Shown piece by piece: positions 1 through 7,966 of a stretch of 64,000 nucleotides of DNA. Location: positions 868,001 to 932,000 of the forward strand of contig NZ_CP147737.1 in assembly GCF_037265215.1 (NCBI RefSeq), read 5' to 3'. Under the pieces are notes generated by a model. It was not told where the DNA came from. It saw only the letters and a list, made by a program, of their open reading frames with translations, and did not search any database. The stretch's first letter is position 1; every line of letters starts with the position of its first letter. The stretch comes from Xenorhabdus griffiniae (lineage in GTDB: Bacteria; Pseudomonadota; Gammaproteobacteria; Enterobacterales; Enterobacteriaceae). The translations under genes were made by a program, and so were the position numbers.

Positions 1-1886
1 TCGTCATAGCGAAAACGGTCACACCAGTAACCACTGGGCGAGGCGGTGCTGAGCACGCGTCCACGCTCATCGTAGGTCACCGACAGGTCGGTCTGGTCGG
101 TGTCGTGCCAGCGGGTCATCCAGCCCTGTGCGTTGTATTCATGCCACAGGTGGTTGTGCTGGAAGGCATTGCACTCTGCCAGATAGCCGTGTGCATCATA
201 GCCGCAGGTGACCCAGCGCTGTTGGTAGTCACCATCAATCAGGTCAATCGCTTGCAGTTGCCCGTCCTGATAGTCCAGTATCAGCCGGATACCGTCATTA
301 CGCACGACTGCCGTTAATCGATCCTGTTTGTCGTAATGGAAATAAATGGTGTTTTGGCGGCGGTCGGTAATGGCAGACAAACGGCGGATATTGCCCGTCA
401 TGGCGTTGAAATGATGGGTGAGCTGGGTTCGGCTGTCCGTCAGACTCAACGCGCCGTCCCGTTCACCGGTCAGCAGGCAGTGGGGCAGGTGCTTATTTCG
501 GGACGAGACGGTGTTATCCGGTGTGGGGTAGTCGTAAACCACACCGGCGGCATCCGTGTAAAGTACCCTGCCGTCACTCATCTCCAGTTGACGCGACCAG
601 TCATCGGCCCATTTGGGGCCGAACAATCCACGAGGATAGGCGGTAGAACGATAGGTCCGGGTCAGGGTGAGGGGCAACAGGCCGGGGATTGCTATGACCG
701 GCCAGACCTGTAGGAAGTCACCGGTGGCCATATCGACCGGATCACCGCCCCCCGTGGTTTTTTCCGGGTTATTGCCTTGTTTGTCGCTGGACGTATTTTT
801 GGCCTGATCCGGGGCGTGGTTTTCGGGTTTCTGATGGGTATCCGCTTCTTCCTTCGTTCTGCCGCTGACGCGGCCCCCCGGTTCAGGTTTATCCCTTTTG
901 GTTATTTTGGCCTCCGCTTTAGCCGACCCTTTTATTTCTTGTTTGACCGCTTGCTTGGTTGCCCCTTTTGCCAAACCGAGGATTCCGGTCGCCATACTGC
1001 CGATGGTAAAAAACAACCCACCGCCTTCCTGCGCTGGGTTGCTCATGGTCATTTTCACCGCATCCAAATTGATTTTATCTGCTACCGCGGCAGACCATTC
1101 AGACACCTTAAGATGCATATTGCCTAAGGTTTCCATCCCGGCCGCCTTCAAAACACGACCACTGGCGGCGGTCATTTTAGCATACCCCTCAGTGACAGCC
1201 TTACCCATGCCTTCGGCCAGCTCAGGGACGGTATTCCATAACTCTTTCCCTGCCCCCTTTAACCCTTCCCCGGGCTGATCTACGGCTGCACTTAGCTTAT
1301 CGCCCGCGTCATTAAACCATTTTTTGGCATCGGCTTTCGTTTCGTGCCACTGTTTACTGGCGGCTTCTTTGCCTTTTTCATACAGCTCCTCAAGCTCAGT
1401 CCACCGGTCTTTTTCCGCGGAGGTTTCTGCTGTTGGAATGGGGTTGGCTTCTGCCGCTGACCCTTTTGTCGGGCTGGACTGACCGACAATTTTGCCCAGC
1501 GTATTTCCCTCTCCGGTCGGGCTGTCATCGCGGACTCTGGCCGGTAAGGGGGAATTGGGCTGAGGATAGTCAGGTTCTTTTGTTTTTTCCTTTTCTTCCC
1601 ACGCTTTCAATGGAAACTCGCCGCTTTTGAATTTGTCAACGGCATCCTGGGCGGCTTTTTTAAAATACTGCGCTTCGAATTTGGCGTCTTCGTGATTGTA
1701 GTATTGATCTAATTCCGGATCGTCTCCGTAAGCGCCATAATATCGGCGGCTTTGTGGATAGAGCGTATCGATCCGTCCCAGTGCGGTTTCCGCCTCAGCC
1801 CGGGTCCGAATATGAAATTCCTCACAAAATTCCTTGCCTTCATAAACCGTGGGGGTCACAACCAGCGTTGAAGATTTTTCTTCCAT
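1..1886 (-). CDS. Rhs/YD-repeat T6SS effector, N-terminal part (truncated by window edge)
   Basis: The minus strand reads open from an ATG at 1886 to the window edge, giving the first 628 residues of a larger protein. An AAGGAA ribosome site precedes the ATG, 11 bp after the stop of the PAAR-like gene. Residues 1-370 are charged and helix-rich with no domain I recognise, including a Lys/Glu-rich stretch near 330-375. The motif GDPVDMATGDF (around residues 381-391), followed by PGLLPLTLTRTYRS, is the classic start of an Rhs core (DUF6531-like). YD-type repeats such as YDERGRV then continue to the edge. Rhs proteins form a cocoon around a C-terminal toxin and are delivered on VgrG/PAAR spikes. 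The toxin tip and any immunity gene lie outside the window, so the toxic activity cannot be named. The gene is GC-richer than the housekeeping genes, suggesting transfer. Confidence 0.85.
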   Translation of the reverse strand, partial: MEEKSSTLVVTPTVYEGKEFCEEFHIRTRAEAETALGRIDTLYPQSRRYYGAYGDDPELDQYYNHEDAKFEAQYFKKAAQDAVDKFKSGEFPLKAWEEKEKTKEPDYPQPNSPLPARVRDDSPTGEGNTLGKIVGQSSPTKGSAAEANPIPTAETSAEKDRWTELEELYEKGKEAASKQWHETKADAKKWFNDAGDKLSAAVDQPGEGLKGAGKELWNTVPELAEGMGKAVTEGYAKMTAASGRVLKAAGMETLGNMHLKVSEWSAAVADKINLDAVKMTMSNPAQEGGGLFFTIGSMATGILGLAKGATKQAVKQEIKGSAKAEAKITKRDKPEPGGRVSGRTKEEADTHQKPENHAPDQAKNTSSDKQGNNPEKTTGGGDPVDMATGDFLQVWPVIAIPGLLPLTLTRTYRSTAYPRGLFGPKWADDWSRQLEMSDGRVLYTDAAGVVYDYPTPDNTVSSRNKHLPHCLLTGERDGALSLTDSRTQLTHHFNAMTGNIRRLSAITDRRQNTIYFHYDKQDRLTAVVRNDGIRLILDYQDGQLQAIDLIDGDYQQRWVTCGYDAHGYLAECNAFQHNHLWHEYNAQGWMTRWHDTDQTDLSVTYDERGRVLSTASPSGYWCDRFRYD

Positions 1887-1897
1887 CGTTTTTTTCC

Positions 1898-2254
1898 TTA
1901 TGCCCCGTTCATCCAAAATTCATCCCCGTGGCGCAGTATCAGTTTGTTGCCGGCGCGCACGGTCTGGGTGTGTACCTTCGGGTGACACTTACCGCCCACG
2001 GTGCCGCTTTTGACGCCATTGGCCACGCCGGGCTGGTCACCCAGGGTGGTGGGAACAAAACTGTGGGCAAACACCACCACGGGGTTGCCATTGGCGCGCA
2101 CGGTTTTCTCCGGGGCTGCGCTGTCGGCCAGTTTCGCTACGACCGGGTAGGGGATAGGCGGCGTAGAAGCCCCCATCGGGGTTTTGCACACATCCGGCAG
2201 CATGCCGACAATCATCCAGGTGCCCGCAGTACGGGCCATGTAGTTATCAGCCAT
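1898..2254 (-). CDS. PAAR-like (DUF4150) T6SS spike-tip protein
   Basis: A 118-residue protein of the DUF4150 PAAR-like family, which caps the VgrG spike and links it to an effector. The family features seen are a short Gly/Pro-rich beta protein with PDVCKTP near residue 20, FAHSFVPTTLGDQPG in the middle, and a C-terminal GGKCHPKVHTQTV/VRAGNKLILRHGDEFWMNG segment. The ATG at 2254 overlaps the end of the DUF2169 gene by 8 bp, so the two are translationally coupled; a TTG one codon upstream is possible. The downstream Rhs protein has no PAAR domain of its own, so this small protein probably supplies the tip. The DUF4150 assignment is firm; the pairing with Rhs is inferred from order and spacing. 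Confidence 0.85.
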   Translation of the reverse strand: MADNYMARTAGTWMIVGMLPDVCKTPMGASTPPIPYPVVAKLADSAAPEKTVRANGNPVVVFAHSFVPTTLGDQPGVANGVKSGTVGGKCHPKVHTQTVRAGNKLILRHGDEFWMNGA

Positions 2255-3464
2255 CAAATTTTTCCTCTTCCCGTGGCGCTAGTTTCAGTAACGGCGCCTC
2301 CGGGTTCATTTCAAAGCGGGCTTCCGCTACCCGCACCGGCAGGTCAGTGCCAAAGTGCAGCCGGTGGGTCAGGTGGACGGTCATCGTATCGCTGTCAATC
2401 AGCAGGGTATCGAGGCGCATCGGCACGGGCAGTAACACGCCGTTGTGCATCCGCAGCAGCAGGAAAGGGCGGTGCGCGGGTAATGGCAGGGTCACGTGTT
2501 GTGGCAGTATGCCGCTCAGGTGGATCGTCAGGCCGGGAGCGGGCCAGTCAATCTGCTGATCCGCCGGTGCCCCGTTCCAGTAGCCGAAATCAAAATCGTT
2601 CGGCAGGTAAGGATGGCGATGTGCCAGCCATTCATCATCGTAAGTGCCCGCCAGGGTGCGGCGGGGCAGCCACGGCCGCCCGATAAAGCCCATGCCTTGT
2701 GGCTGCACAGAGGGCGCGTCAGCCGGCAGAGTGCCCGCAAGCAAGGCGGCAAAGTGTGCCGCTGTGAACGGAGTGTTTGGCTGGGTGAGGCGCGGTGCCG
2801 GCCAGCGGGTGATGGCGTGAGCCCGGGCATACCACGGGGTGATAAAGCCCCGCCCGAGTGGATTTTGCTCACAGACAGCGTGAGCCAGCGGGGCATTAGC
2901 CTCCCCGTCCGGGTGCTGGCGGCGTTGCTCCGGTGTCAGCCGTTCGGCTTCGTGCAGGTGCTGAGCAGCGGTCTCATCAGCCGAAATTTTGCATTCCCCG
3001 CCAAAGGCGTAGCGGTAGTCGAGCGGCAGATGGTCGCAAGGTGCGGGCGCGGTCAGTTGCCACTCGCCGTTATCCCGGCGGATAAATTCCCGTTCGCCGC
3101 ACACCAGCAGGGTTTTGTCGAGCAGCACATGGCCTTGCGCATCCGTCAGGCGCAGGCTGACCGGCCATTCCGGGCACGGGATACCGTTCGGCGCATAGGC
3201 GGTGCCAGTGAGGATAATGTCACAATGTGGCTTGAACGGGGCTAGATCACTTTCTTGTTTCACGGACGAGCGGTTCAGGCTGCCGAAATACTCATCTTGC
3301 AGGCACAGGGGCGGAGACGGCAGCAGCTCGACAATATAGTGCCCGTGATCGGTGTGCTGCCACTGGTAGCCGGTCTTCATTACTACCACATGGTGCTCAG
3401 CATCCTCCACATCGAGCATCGAATAATTCATGACCGCAAACGGGGTCAGGTTACGAAATTCCAT
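2247..3464 (-). CDS. DUF2169 family T6SS accessory/adaptor protein
   Basis: A 405-residue cytoplasmic protein of the DUF2169 family, whose genes sit between vgrG and PAAR/effector genes. Members are thought to act as chaperones or adaptors that load effectors onto the VgrG-PAAR spike. Typical features are the N-terminal MEFRNLTPFAVMNYSMLD with VVVMKTGYQW soon after, a central region with GFIGRPWLPRRTLAGTYDDEW, and the LPNDFDFGYWNGAPADQQI segment. The length is normal for the family. It starts 15 bp after the vgrG stop, and a GGACACCCTGAG stretch lies just upstream of the ATG. Its end overlaps the PAAR-like gene. No catalytic motif is visible, and the chaperone role comes from family knowledge rather than the sequence. 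Confidence 0.85.
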   Translation of the reverse strand: MEFRNLTPFAVMNYSMLDVEDAEHHVVVMKTGYQWQHTDHGHYIVELLPSPPLCLQDEYFGSLNRSSVKQESDLAPFKPHCDIILTGTAYAPNGIPCPEWPVSLRLTDAQGHVLLDKTLLVCGEREFIRRDNGEWQLTAPAPCDHLPLDYRYAFGGECKISADETAAQHLHEAERLTPEQRRQHPDGEANAPLAHAVCEQNPLGRGFITPWYARAHAITRWPAPRLTQPNTPFTAAHFAALLAGTLPADAPSVQPQGMGFIGRPWLPRRTLAGTYDDEWLAHRHPYLPNDFDFGYWNGAPADQQIDWPAPGLTIHLSGILPQHVTLPLPAHRPFLLLRMHNGVLLPVPMRLDTLLIDSDTMTVHLTHRLHFGTDLPVRVAEARFEMNPEAPLLKLAPREEEKFDG

Positions 3465-3478
3465 CTCAGGGTGTCCTT

Positions 3479-5845
3479 TTAGTTCAGATCGATATCTTTA
3501 CCGGTGATTTGTACTGCGCCGCTGGCGTCAAATTTGAACTCACTGCCCTGTATCGTGATTTTGCCGGTACTGTCCATGCGCAGGACACTCGCACCGCAAC
3601 GCAGCTCAATCACCTCCCCAGCCGTGATGGCCAGGGTATTGCCGACGTCGACCTTTTTGTGCGTCCCGACCGTGATAATGTAATCCTTGCCAGTGGTGAG
3701 TTTGCGTACCTCGCCCACGATTTCTGCGCTGTTAAGGGTAACGGTTTCCTCTTTATTCTCATTGACCTTAATGGCCTGGTTTTTCTCCACGGTTTCGCTG
3801 TGGTTGGCGAGCACATGAGTATCGCGGTTGTTGAGTACCTTGGTGTACATGTCCTTCTGGGCGTGCAGCGCCAGCCGTTCACTGCCTTTCGCATCCTCAA
3901 ACAGCAGCTCATTGTAACCCTCGCCTTTGTGGGTTTTGGAGCGGAAAGCCATCTGGGTTTTGCTGCCCGGCAGTGCGCCCGGCGGGAGGTTGCTGGCATG
4001 GTAGGTGCGGCCGGTGATGATGGGCTGATCCGGATCGCCGTGCAGAAAATCCACCACCACTTCCTGCCCGATACGCGGAATGGCGAGCATGCCCCAGCCC
4101 TGACCGGCCCACGGCTGGCTGACCCGTATCCAGCAGGAGCTTTGGTCATCGCTCTTGCCGTAACGATCCCACGGGAATTGCAGGCGCACGCGCCCGTACT
4201 GGTCACAGAAGATTTCTTCCCCAGCCGGGCCGACTACTTTGGCAATTTGCGGGCCATCAATCACCGGTTTGGGTAACGGTGCCGGACGCCAGTTCTGGTT
4301 CTGGCGGATGAAGTAGAAATGGCTGTTTAGCGTGGTGCCAGAGCCTGAACTGACGGTTTCCAGTGCCTGCGGCTGGCTGCCGCTGTGGCGGGTGGAGATG
4401 GTTTGCCATGACTGGTTCAGGTCTTCCCGGGGATGGTTATCGAGAATGAACAATTTACCTGGTTGCAGGGCAATCGCATTGCCACGACCTTCTCCGGTCA
4501 CGGCGTCGCTGCGCAGTGCCTCCAGTCGGTAGCGGGTGAATGCCTTGCCGTGCGCCTCGTCTTTGAAGCGGCCCGGATAGTCGTAGTGTTCGTAGTACAG
4601 CTGTTGCAGGTTTTCGTCCCGTATTTTTTGGTGAAATTCTGCCGGCCAGGCGGGATTCTTGAAGGTGTAGTCCTTAAGCTGCACCTGAGCCGGGCGCACC
4701 TGTGCACTATGGGTCAGGCTGCTGACCGCCGGTTCCCCCAGCGTACTGCTTTCACCGGGTTGATAAGGCAAGCGTACACCCGGCTGTACCGAGCCGCAGT
4801 CATCGGCGAACACCAGCGTATTACGCCCATTGCTGCATTCGAAGAAGTAGAAAATACCTTCTTCTGCGGTCAGCCGTTGCAGGAAATTGAAGTCACTTTC
4901 CTGATATTGCACGCAGAATTCGCGCTCTGGGTGTGGGTGACGCAGGTTGAATACCACGTCGCGGATGCTGTGCTCCTTGAGGATTTTGGTAATAATGCCG
5001 GCAATATTGAGTTGCTGGAAAATGCGCGAGTTCTGCCGCAGGGTCGTGCGCCACAGGTCGGGACGGATGCTCATCCGGTAGGTGGTCTGGTGTAAGCCGG
5101 TGTTGCCCTGCTCAAAGCGGGTGACGATGCCGGTGATGCTGCGTTGTTCAATACCATTGTGCAGAATAGTGAGTGTTGCCGTGCGATCCAGCACCAGTGG
5201 AAAATCAATGGCAGCGTCAGCACTGGCCAGCCCCACTTCCAGGGTAAAGGGGTGTGAAAAGTGTTCGGTCAGGCTGAAGTCGGTGACAACAAAGGTCTGT
5301 GCCGGCAAGGTGCCCGCGGTCAGGGTAAACAGCAGGCCGCTGGGCGCGGGCCCGTCACCACCCAGCCCCAGTTTCTGGCCCAGTTGTTGCAGGATCTTGC
5401 CTGCCCCCAGATTACCCGCGGCAGCTTTAGCGGCCAACCCCGGCGCGCCAAGTGCCTTGCTGGCCCCACCGGCAAAACCGCCGCCGCTGGTCAGGCTGCC
5501 GGTACTGAGACCACCGAGTGCTTTGCTGGCCCCGCCGGCAAAACCCCCACCACTGATCAGGCTGCCGGTACTGAGACCGCCAAGTGCTTTGCCCGCTCCG
5601 CCCGTCAATCCGACCTTGCTGGCAATTCCACTCACAGAATCGCGCATAGCGGCAGCTTTGCTCGCCCCATCCGATAATCCAACTTTGCCAGTTATTCCTG
5701 TTACGGAACGGAGGAGATCGCTGGCGTTACCGCTCGTATCCGCTAACAGCGTTTTAGCCTGTTTGGTTATTGCTTCCTGTCCCTGTTCTAACCGCGTTTT
5801 TCCTTCCTGCAATATTGTTAGGGGCTTTTTTTCTTTCTCTGACAC
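3479..5845 (-). CDS. vgrG: VgrG, type VI secretion spike protein with a repeat-rich N-terminal extension
   Basis: VgrG trimers form the T6SS puncturing spike. I chose a GTG start at 5845, preceded by GGGAGA at good spacing, giving 788 residues. In-frame ATGs at 5866 and 5959 would add 7 or 38 residues but lack a convincing ribosome site. About 165 Ala/Gly/Ser-rich residues come first. They include two exact-length 22-residue repeats (KALGGLSTGSL-type, 5459-5590) and an older degenerate pair before them. Then follow the gp27-like fold (from about 5330 downwards, with YQESDFNFLQRLTAEEGIFYFFE), the gp5 OB-fold (DQYGRVRLQFPWDRYG, SCWIRVSQPWAGQGWG, PRIGQEVVVDFLHGDPDQP) and a C-terminal beta-helix needle (VEKNQAIKVNENKEETV). 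No enzymatic C-terminal domain is seen, so cargo is probably carried by the downstream PAAR/Rhs pair. It is the first gene of a four-gene operon. Confidence 0.93.
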   Translation of the reverse strand: MSEKEKKPLTILQEGKTRLEQGQEAITKQAKTLLADTSGNASDLLRSVTGITGKVGLSDGASKAAAMRDSVSGIASKVGLTGGAGKALGGLSTGSLISGGGFAGGASKALGGLSTGSLTSGGGFAGGASKALGAPGLAAKAAAGNLGAGKILQQLGQKLGLGGDGPAPSGLLFTLTAGTLPAQTFVVTDFSLTEHFSHPFTLEVGLASADAAIDFPLVLDRTATLTILHNGIEQRSITGIVTRFEQGNTGLHQTTYRMSIRPDLWRTTLRQNSRIFQQLNIAGIITKILKEHSIRDVVFNLRHPHPEREFCVQYQESDFNFLQRLTAEEGIFYFFECSNGRNTLVFADDCGSVQPGVRLPYQPGESSTLGEPAVSSLTHSAQVRPAQVQLKDYTFKNPAWPAEFHQKIRDENLQQLYYEHYDYPGRFKDEAHGKAFTRYRLEALRSDAVTGEGRGNAIALQPGKLFILDNHPREDLNQSWQTISTRHSGSQPQALETVSSGSGTTLNSHFYFIRQNQNWRPAPLPKPVIDGPQIAKVVGPAGEEIFCDQYGRVRLQFPWDRYGKSDDQSSCWIRVSQPWAGQGWGMLAIPRIGQEVVVDFLHGDPDQPIITGRTYHASNLPPGALPGSKTQMAFRSKTHKGEGYNELLFEDAKGSERLALHAQKDMYTKVLNNRDTHVLANHSETVEKNQAIKVNENKEETVTLNSAEIVGEVRKLTTGKDYIITVGTHKKVDVGNTLAITAGEVIELRCGASVLRMDSTGKITIQGSEFKFDASGAVQITGKDIDLN
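5459..5590 (-). repeat. 66-bp tandem repeat inside vgrG (two copies)
   Basis: Two adjacent 66-bp units encode nearly identical 22-residue Gly/Ser/Ala-rich segments beginning KALGGLSTGSL. They differ at only a few bases (an Ile/Thr change). A third unit begins with KALG and then breaks off at 5458. A more diverged 24-residue pair (SVTGITGKVGLS and SVSGIASKVGLT) lies just upstream in the protein. Confidence 0.85.
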
Positions 5846-6308
5846 TGTCTGTCTCCCTGAAGTCATGCCGATGGAATATAAAATGGCAATGGGCTTAACA
5901 GGGACATCGTCATATTCGGCAGGCAAGGCACGCTTATTCAGCGCACCTATTTTTCCCATCTGACAATAAACTGAAAATAGAGGGCTTCCTGTTTTGAATA
6001 AGGCAAAAATGTCCGGTTAAGCCAGAATAAATTGTTCCATTCGTGATAAAAAAATCTGCCGAAAATAATAAGGAGTGGACAATTAAAAACCAAATAAAAT
6101 CAAGTGGAGGAAAAAAGGCGCGTTGTCCAATCACAGTGTAAAAAGTTAAAAACATTGCCGTTGGAAAATAAATTTTCGTCAGATTCACTCTAGTGAGTGC
6201 ATCATACTGAGTGATTTTGTGCCAAAATTGAGGGTGTTTTTATAACAGAATGAATTACAAATAAAAAAATGGTTTTGATCTTTATAACACCCATGATCAT
6301 TTCTATTT

Positions 6309-6324
6309 TGTGAACTTATTCACA
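6309..6324. promoter_or_regulatory. Perfect CRP-type palindrome
   Basis: TGTGA-acttat-TCACA matches both half-sites of the cAMP-CRP consensus with the right 6-bp spacer, flanked by T on the left and A on the right as preferred. It lies more than 500 bp upstream of the porin gene and 464 bp upstream of the vgrG start on the other strand, so its target is uncertain. E. coli tsx is CRP-controlled, which makes a displaced porin site one possibility. Confidence 0.55.
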
Positions 6325-6476
6325 AAAAGGTTATCTTGGAGAAAACCAAATTTTTTGGCTAATTCAACAGCGAAGTGCAACCCAATCCCGAATGTGAAAG
6401 GGCCGGTTTCTGTTGTGCTTTAATAAATTCAGGCACTTTAATAAAAGAATAAAATGACTTTAATTAAAGTGTCTTT

Positions 6477-6650
6477 ATGAAACGAAAAGCGCCTCCAAAA
6501 TTTACCGTTAGCTTTAAAAGAGAAGCAGTCAATCTGGTTGTTGAACAGGATCATACCGTCCCGCTGGCGGCTGGAGCATACTCGACAGTGATGATTTCCC
6601 CCCCTATAGAATATGAAATGGCCTTCGTAAAAAGGCCCGATTTTTCTTGA
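6477..6650 (+). pseudogene. IS3-family transposase orfA remnant
   Basis: A 57-codon frame starts MKRKAPPKFTVSFKREAVNL and continues VVEQDHTVPLAA, the N-terminal helix-turn-helix lead-in typical of IS3-family OrfA proteins (K/RKFxxxFKREAVxLV, then VPEAA). After about residue 32 the similarity stops, and the frame runs into unrelated sequence and a stop. The rest of orfA, the whole of orfB and the right end of the element are missing. It is therefore a decayed fragment of an insertion sequence between the T6SS island and the porin gene. Confidence 0.7.
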
Positions 6651-6848
6651 GCAGAACAGGTTATGTTGATTTTGCTATAGTGACAAACTTCACAAGAAGA
6701 GTAAAAACCTGCAATTTTGTGTGCTAAAAAACATTTTTTCAAAATGAAATTATTTATATTTGAACTAATAAATATTATTATTTGCCACATATTATTTCGA
6801 ACTATTCGGAATATCGTTAACCATCTTAAAGCCATATAAAGGGAATTT

Positions 6849-7616
6849 ATGAAAAGACGTATTTTGACACTTACCGCAGTTGCCGCAGCCTTAGTTTCTG
6901 CTTCAGCTAGTGCGGAATACCAGTGGGGGTTTGGCAATGTCAGCATGAACTACCTTGACTGGAGCAAACATACTACTCATAAAACCGGACAAACCTCACA
7001 CAAGGATGATTTTGCTTATTTAGAATTGGAAGGTGGAGCAGGATTTAGCTGGGGCGAACTCTATGGTTTCGCTGATTTAGAGAATCCTTTTAACAGTAAA
7101 ACAGCCCAACCGGGTGACAACCAACGTTATACTTTCAAAACAACTGGCCGTTTCTATCTGGGTGATACAGGTTTCAACCTTTATGGTCATGTTTATGGAA
7201 CCTATTCATTACCAGGCAAAGCAAACGGTGGAAACTTCCATGAAGTTAATACACTTTATGGATTAGGCTATAATGCTAATATTGCTGGCCTGTGGTTCAA
7301 GCCTTTTGTCGCACTGCATTATGTTGACCAAACTTTCTATTCAGGCAATAACGGTTATGTCGTAGGCTGGGTTGCAGGATACGATTTCAACCTTTGGGAA
7401 CAAAAATTCAGCGTCACAAACTGGAATGAAATTGAATTGAACCGCAATGAACGCTACGGTAACGGCGGACGTGAAGGCATTAATGGCGCGATTGCATTAT
7501 GGTGGACTCCACATCCTTCTTTTACCACTGGGGTTCAGTACCGCTATGCGGATAACAAACTGGGAGAAGATTTCTTGCAGGATGGTATTGTTTACAGTGT
7601 AAAATATAACTTCTAA
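6849..7616 (+). CDS. Tsx/OmpK-family outer-membrane nucleoside-specific porin
   Basis: A 255-residue outer-membrane beta-barrel. The first 22 residues form a signal peptide (hydrophobic core LTAVAAALVSASASA, cleavage after ASA). The mature part is Tyr/Trp/Gly-rich with alternating strands and ends in Phe (VYSVKYNF), the usual barrel-assembly signal. The YLELEGGAGFSWGELYGFAD segment resembles the YLExE...FDLYGY block shared by Vibrio OmpK and Tsx. Tsx itself (about 294 residues in E. coli, nucleoside channel and phage/colicin receptor) is longer and less similar, so the OmpK-like branch is the safer name. An AAAGGGAA ribosome site precedes the ATG. It stands alone, with a hairpin after its stop. 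Confidence 0.75.
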   Translation: MKRRILTLTAVAAALVSASASAEYQWGFGNVSMNYLDWSKHTTHKTGQTSHKDDFAYLELEGGAGFSWGELYGFADLENPFNSKTAQPGDNQRYTFKTTGRFYLGDTGFNLYGHVYGTYSLPGKANGGNFHEVNTLYGLGYNANIAGLWFKPFVALHYVDQTFYSGNNGYVVGWVAGYDFNLWEQKFSVTNWNEIELNRNERYGNGGREGINGAIALWWTPHPSFTTGVQYRYADNKLGEDFLQDGIVYSVKYNF

Positions 7617-7631
7617 TAATTAATTTAATCG

Positions 7632-7654
7632 GTGAGTAGCCTGATGCTACTCAC
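7632..7654 (+). terminator. Hairpin after the Tsx/OmpK porin gene
   Basis: A 9-bp perfect stem, GTGAGTAGC / GCTACTCAC, with a 5-base loop begins 15 bp after the stop. There is no strong T-run directly after it, so it is a probable but not ideal intrinsic terminator. Confidence 0.5.
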
Positions 7655-7966
7655 TGAAACCAATAAATAATAGTTATCTCATCAATAAAAAAGCCTATTT
7701 TGGGGTTTTTTCTTTGATTTTTATCAAAAATTTTTCTTGTAAAATAAATGGTTATCTGAAATTAATTGTCTATTTTGATTTTTTAGTTAAAATAACTAAC
7801 CTAAATTAACGTTTTGTTAAATTTAGAATCACATGTGATCCCTCTAACATAAAAAGCCCACAAGCCAACCTGCTTCTATTACAATTGTTTACACTCCGGT
7901 AACCTTACCGTAGAATGCCCGCACTGATGAAACGACAATAAAGCTTTTGTTATCTGGGGTCGCTCA
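7655..7966 (+). promoter_or_regulatory. cyo operon upstream region with inverted repeats
   Basis: About 310 bp of AT-rich DNA before cyoA. Visible elements are an inverted repeat TTAGTTA-aaa-TAACTAA (7783-7799), TTAAC-gtttt-GTTAA (7806-7820) and a perfect 12-bp palindrome ATCACATGTGAT (7828-7839). In E. coli the cyo operon is repressed by ArcA and Fnr. The GTTAA-rich elements could be ArcA sites, but this is only a suggestion. I could not place a firm -10/-35 pair. Confidence 0.35.

Larger units (their letters stand above)
5960..6848. other. AT-rich degraded intergenic region between vgrG and the Tsx/OmpK gene
   Basis: About 890 bp without a convincing intact gene. It holds the promoter side of vgrG, a perfect TGTGA-N6-TCACA palindrome at 6309-6324, a 9-bp inverted repeat (CACTTTAAT at 6434-6442, ATTAAAGTG at 6463-6471) and an IS3-type orfA remnant from 6477. 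An 84-codon minus-strand frame at 5934-6188 has no recognisable features and overlaps the upstream vgrG frame, so it is not called. Confidence 0.6.

Noticed and set aside
1754..2686. 310-codon plus-strand open frame
   Set aside because: It is antisense to the Rhs start, PAAR-like and DUF2169 genes, whose proteins are recognisable; the frame is a GC-rich shadow with no family features.
5082..5963. 293-codon plus-strand open frame
   Set aside because: Antisense to vgrG; its Pro/Ala-rich repeats are just the reverse reading of the 66-bp repeat.
5934..6188. 84-codon minus-strand frame with a hydrophobic N-terminus
   Set aside because: No recognisable family, no ribosome site, AT-rich flanks, and it overlaps the upstream part of the vgrG frame.
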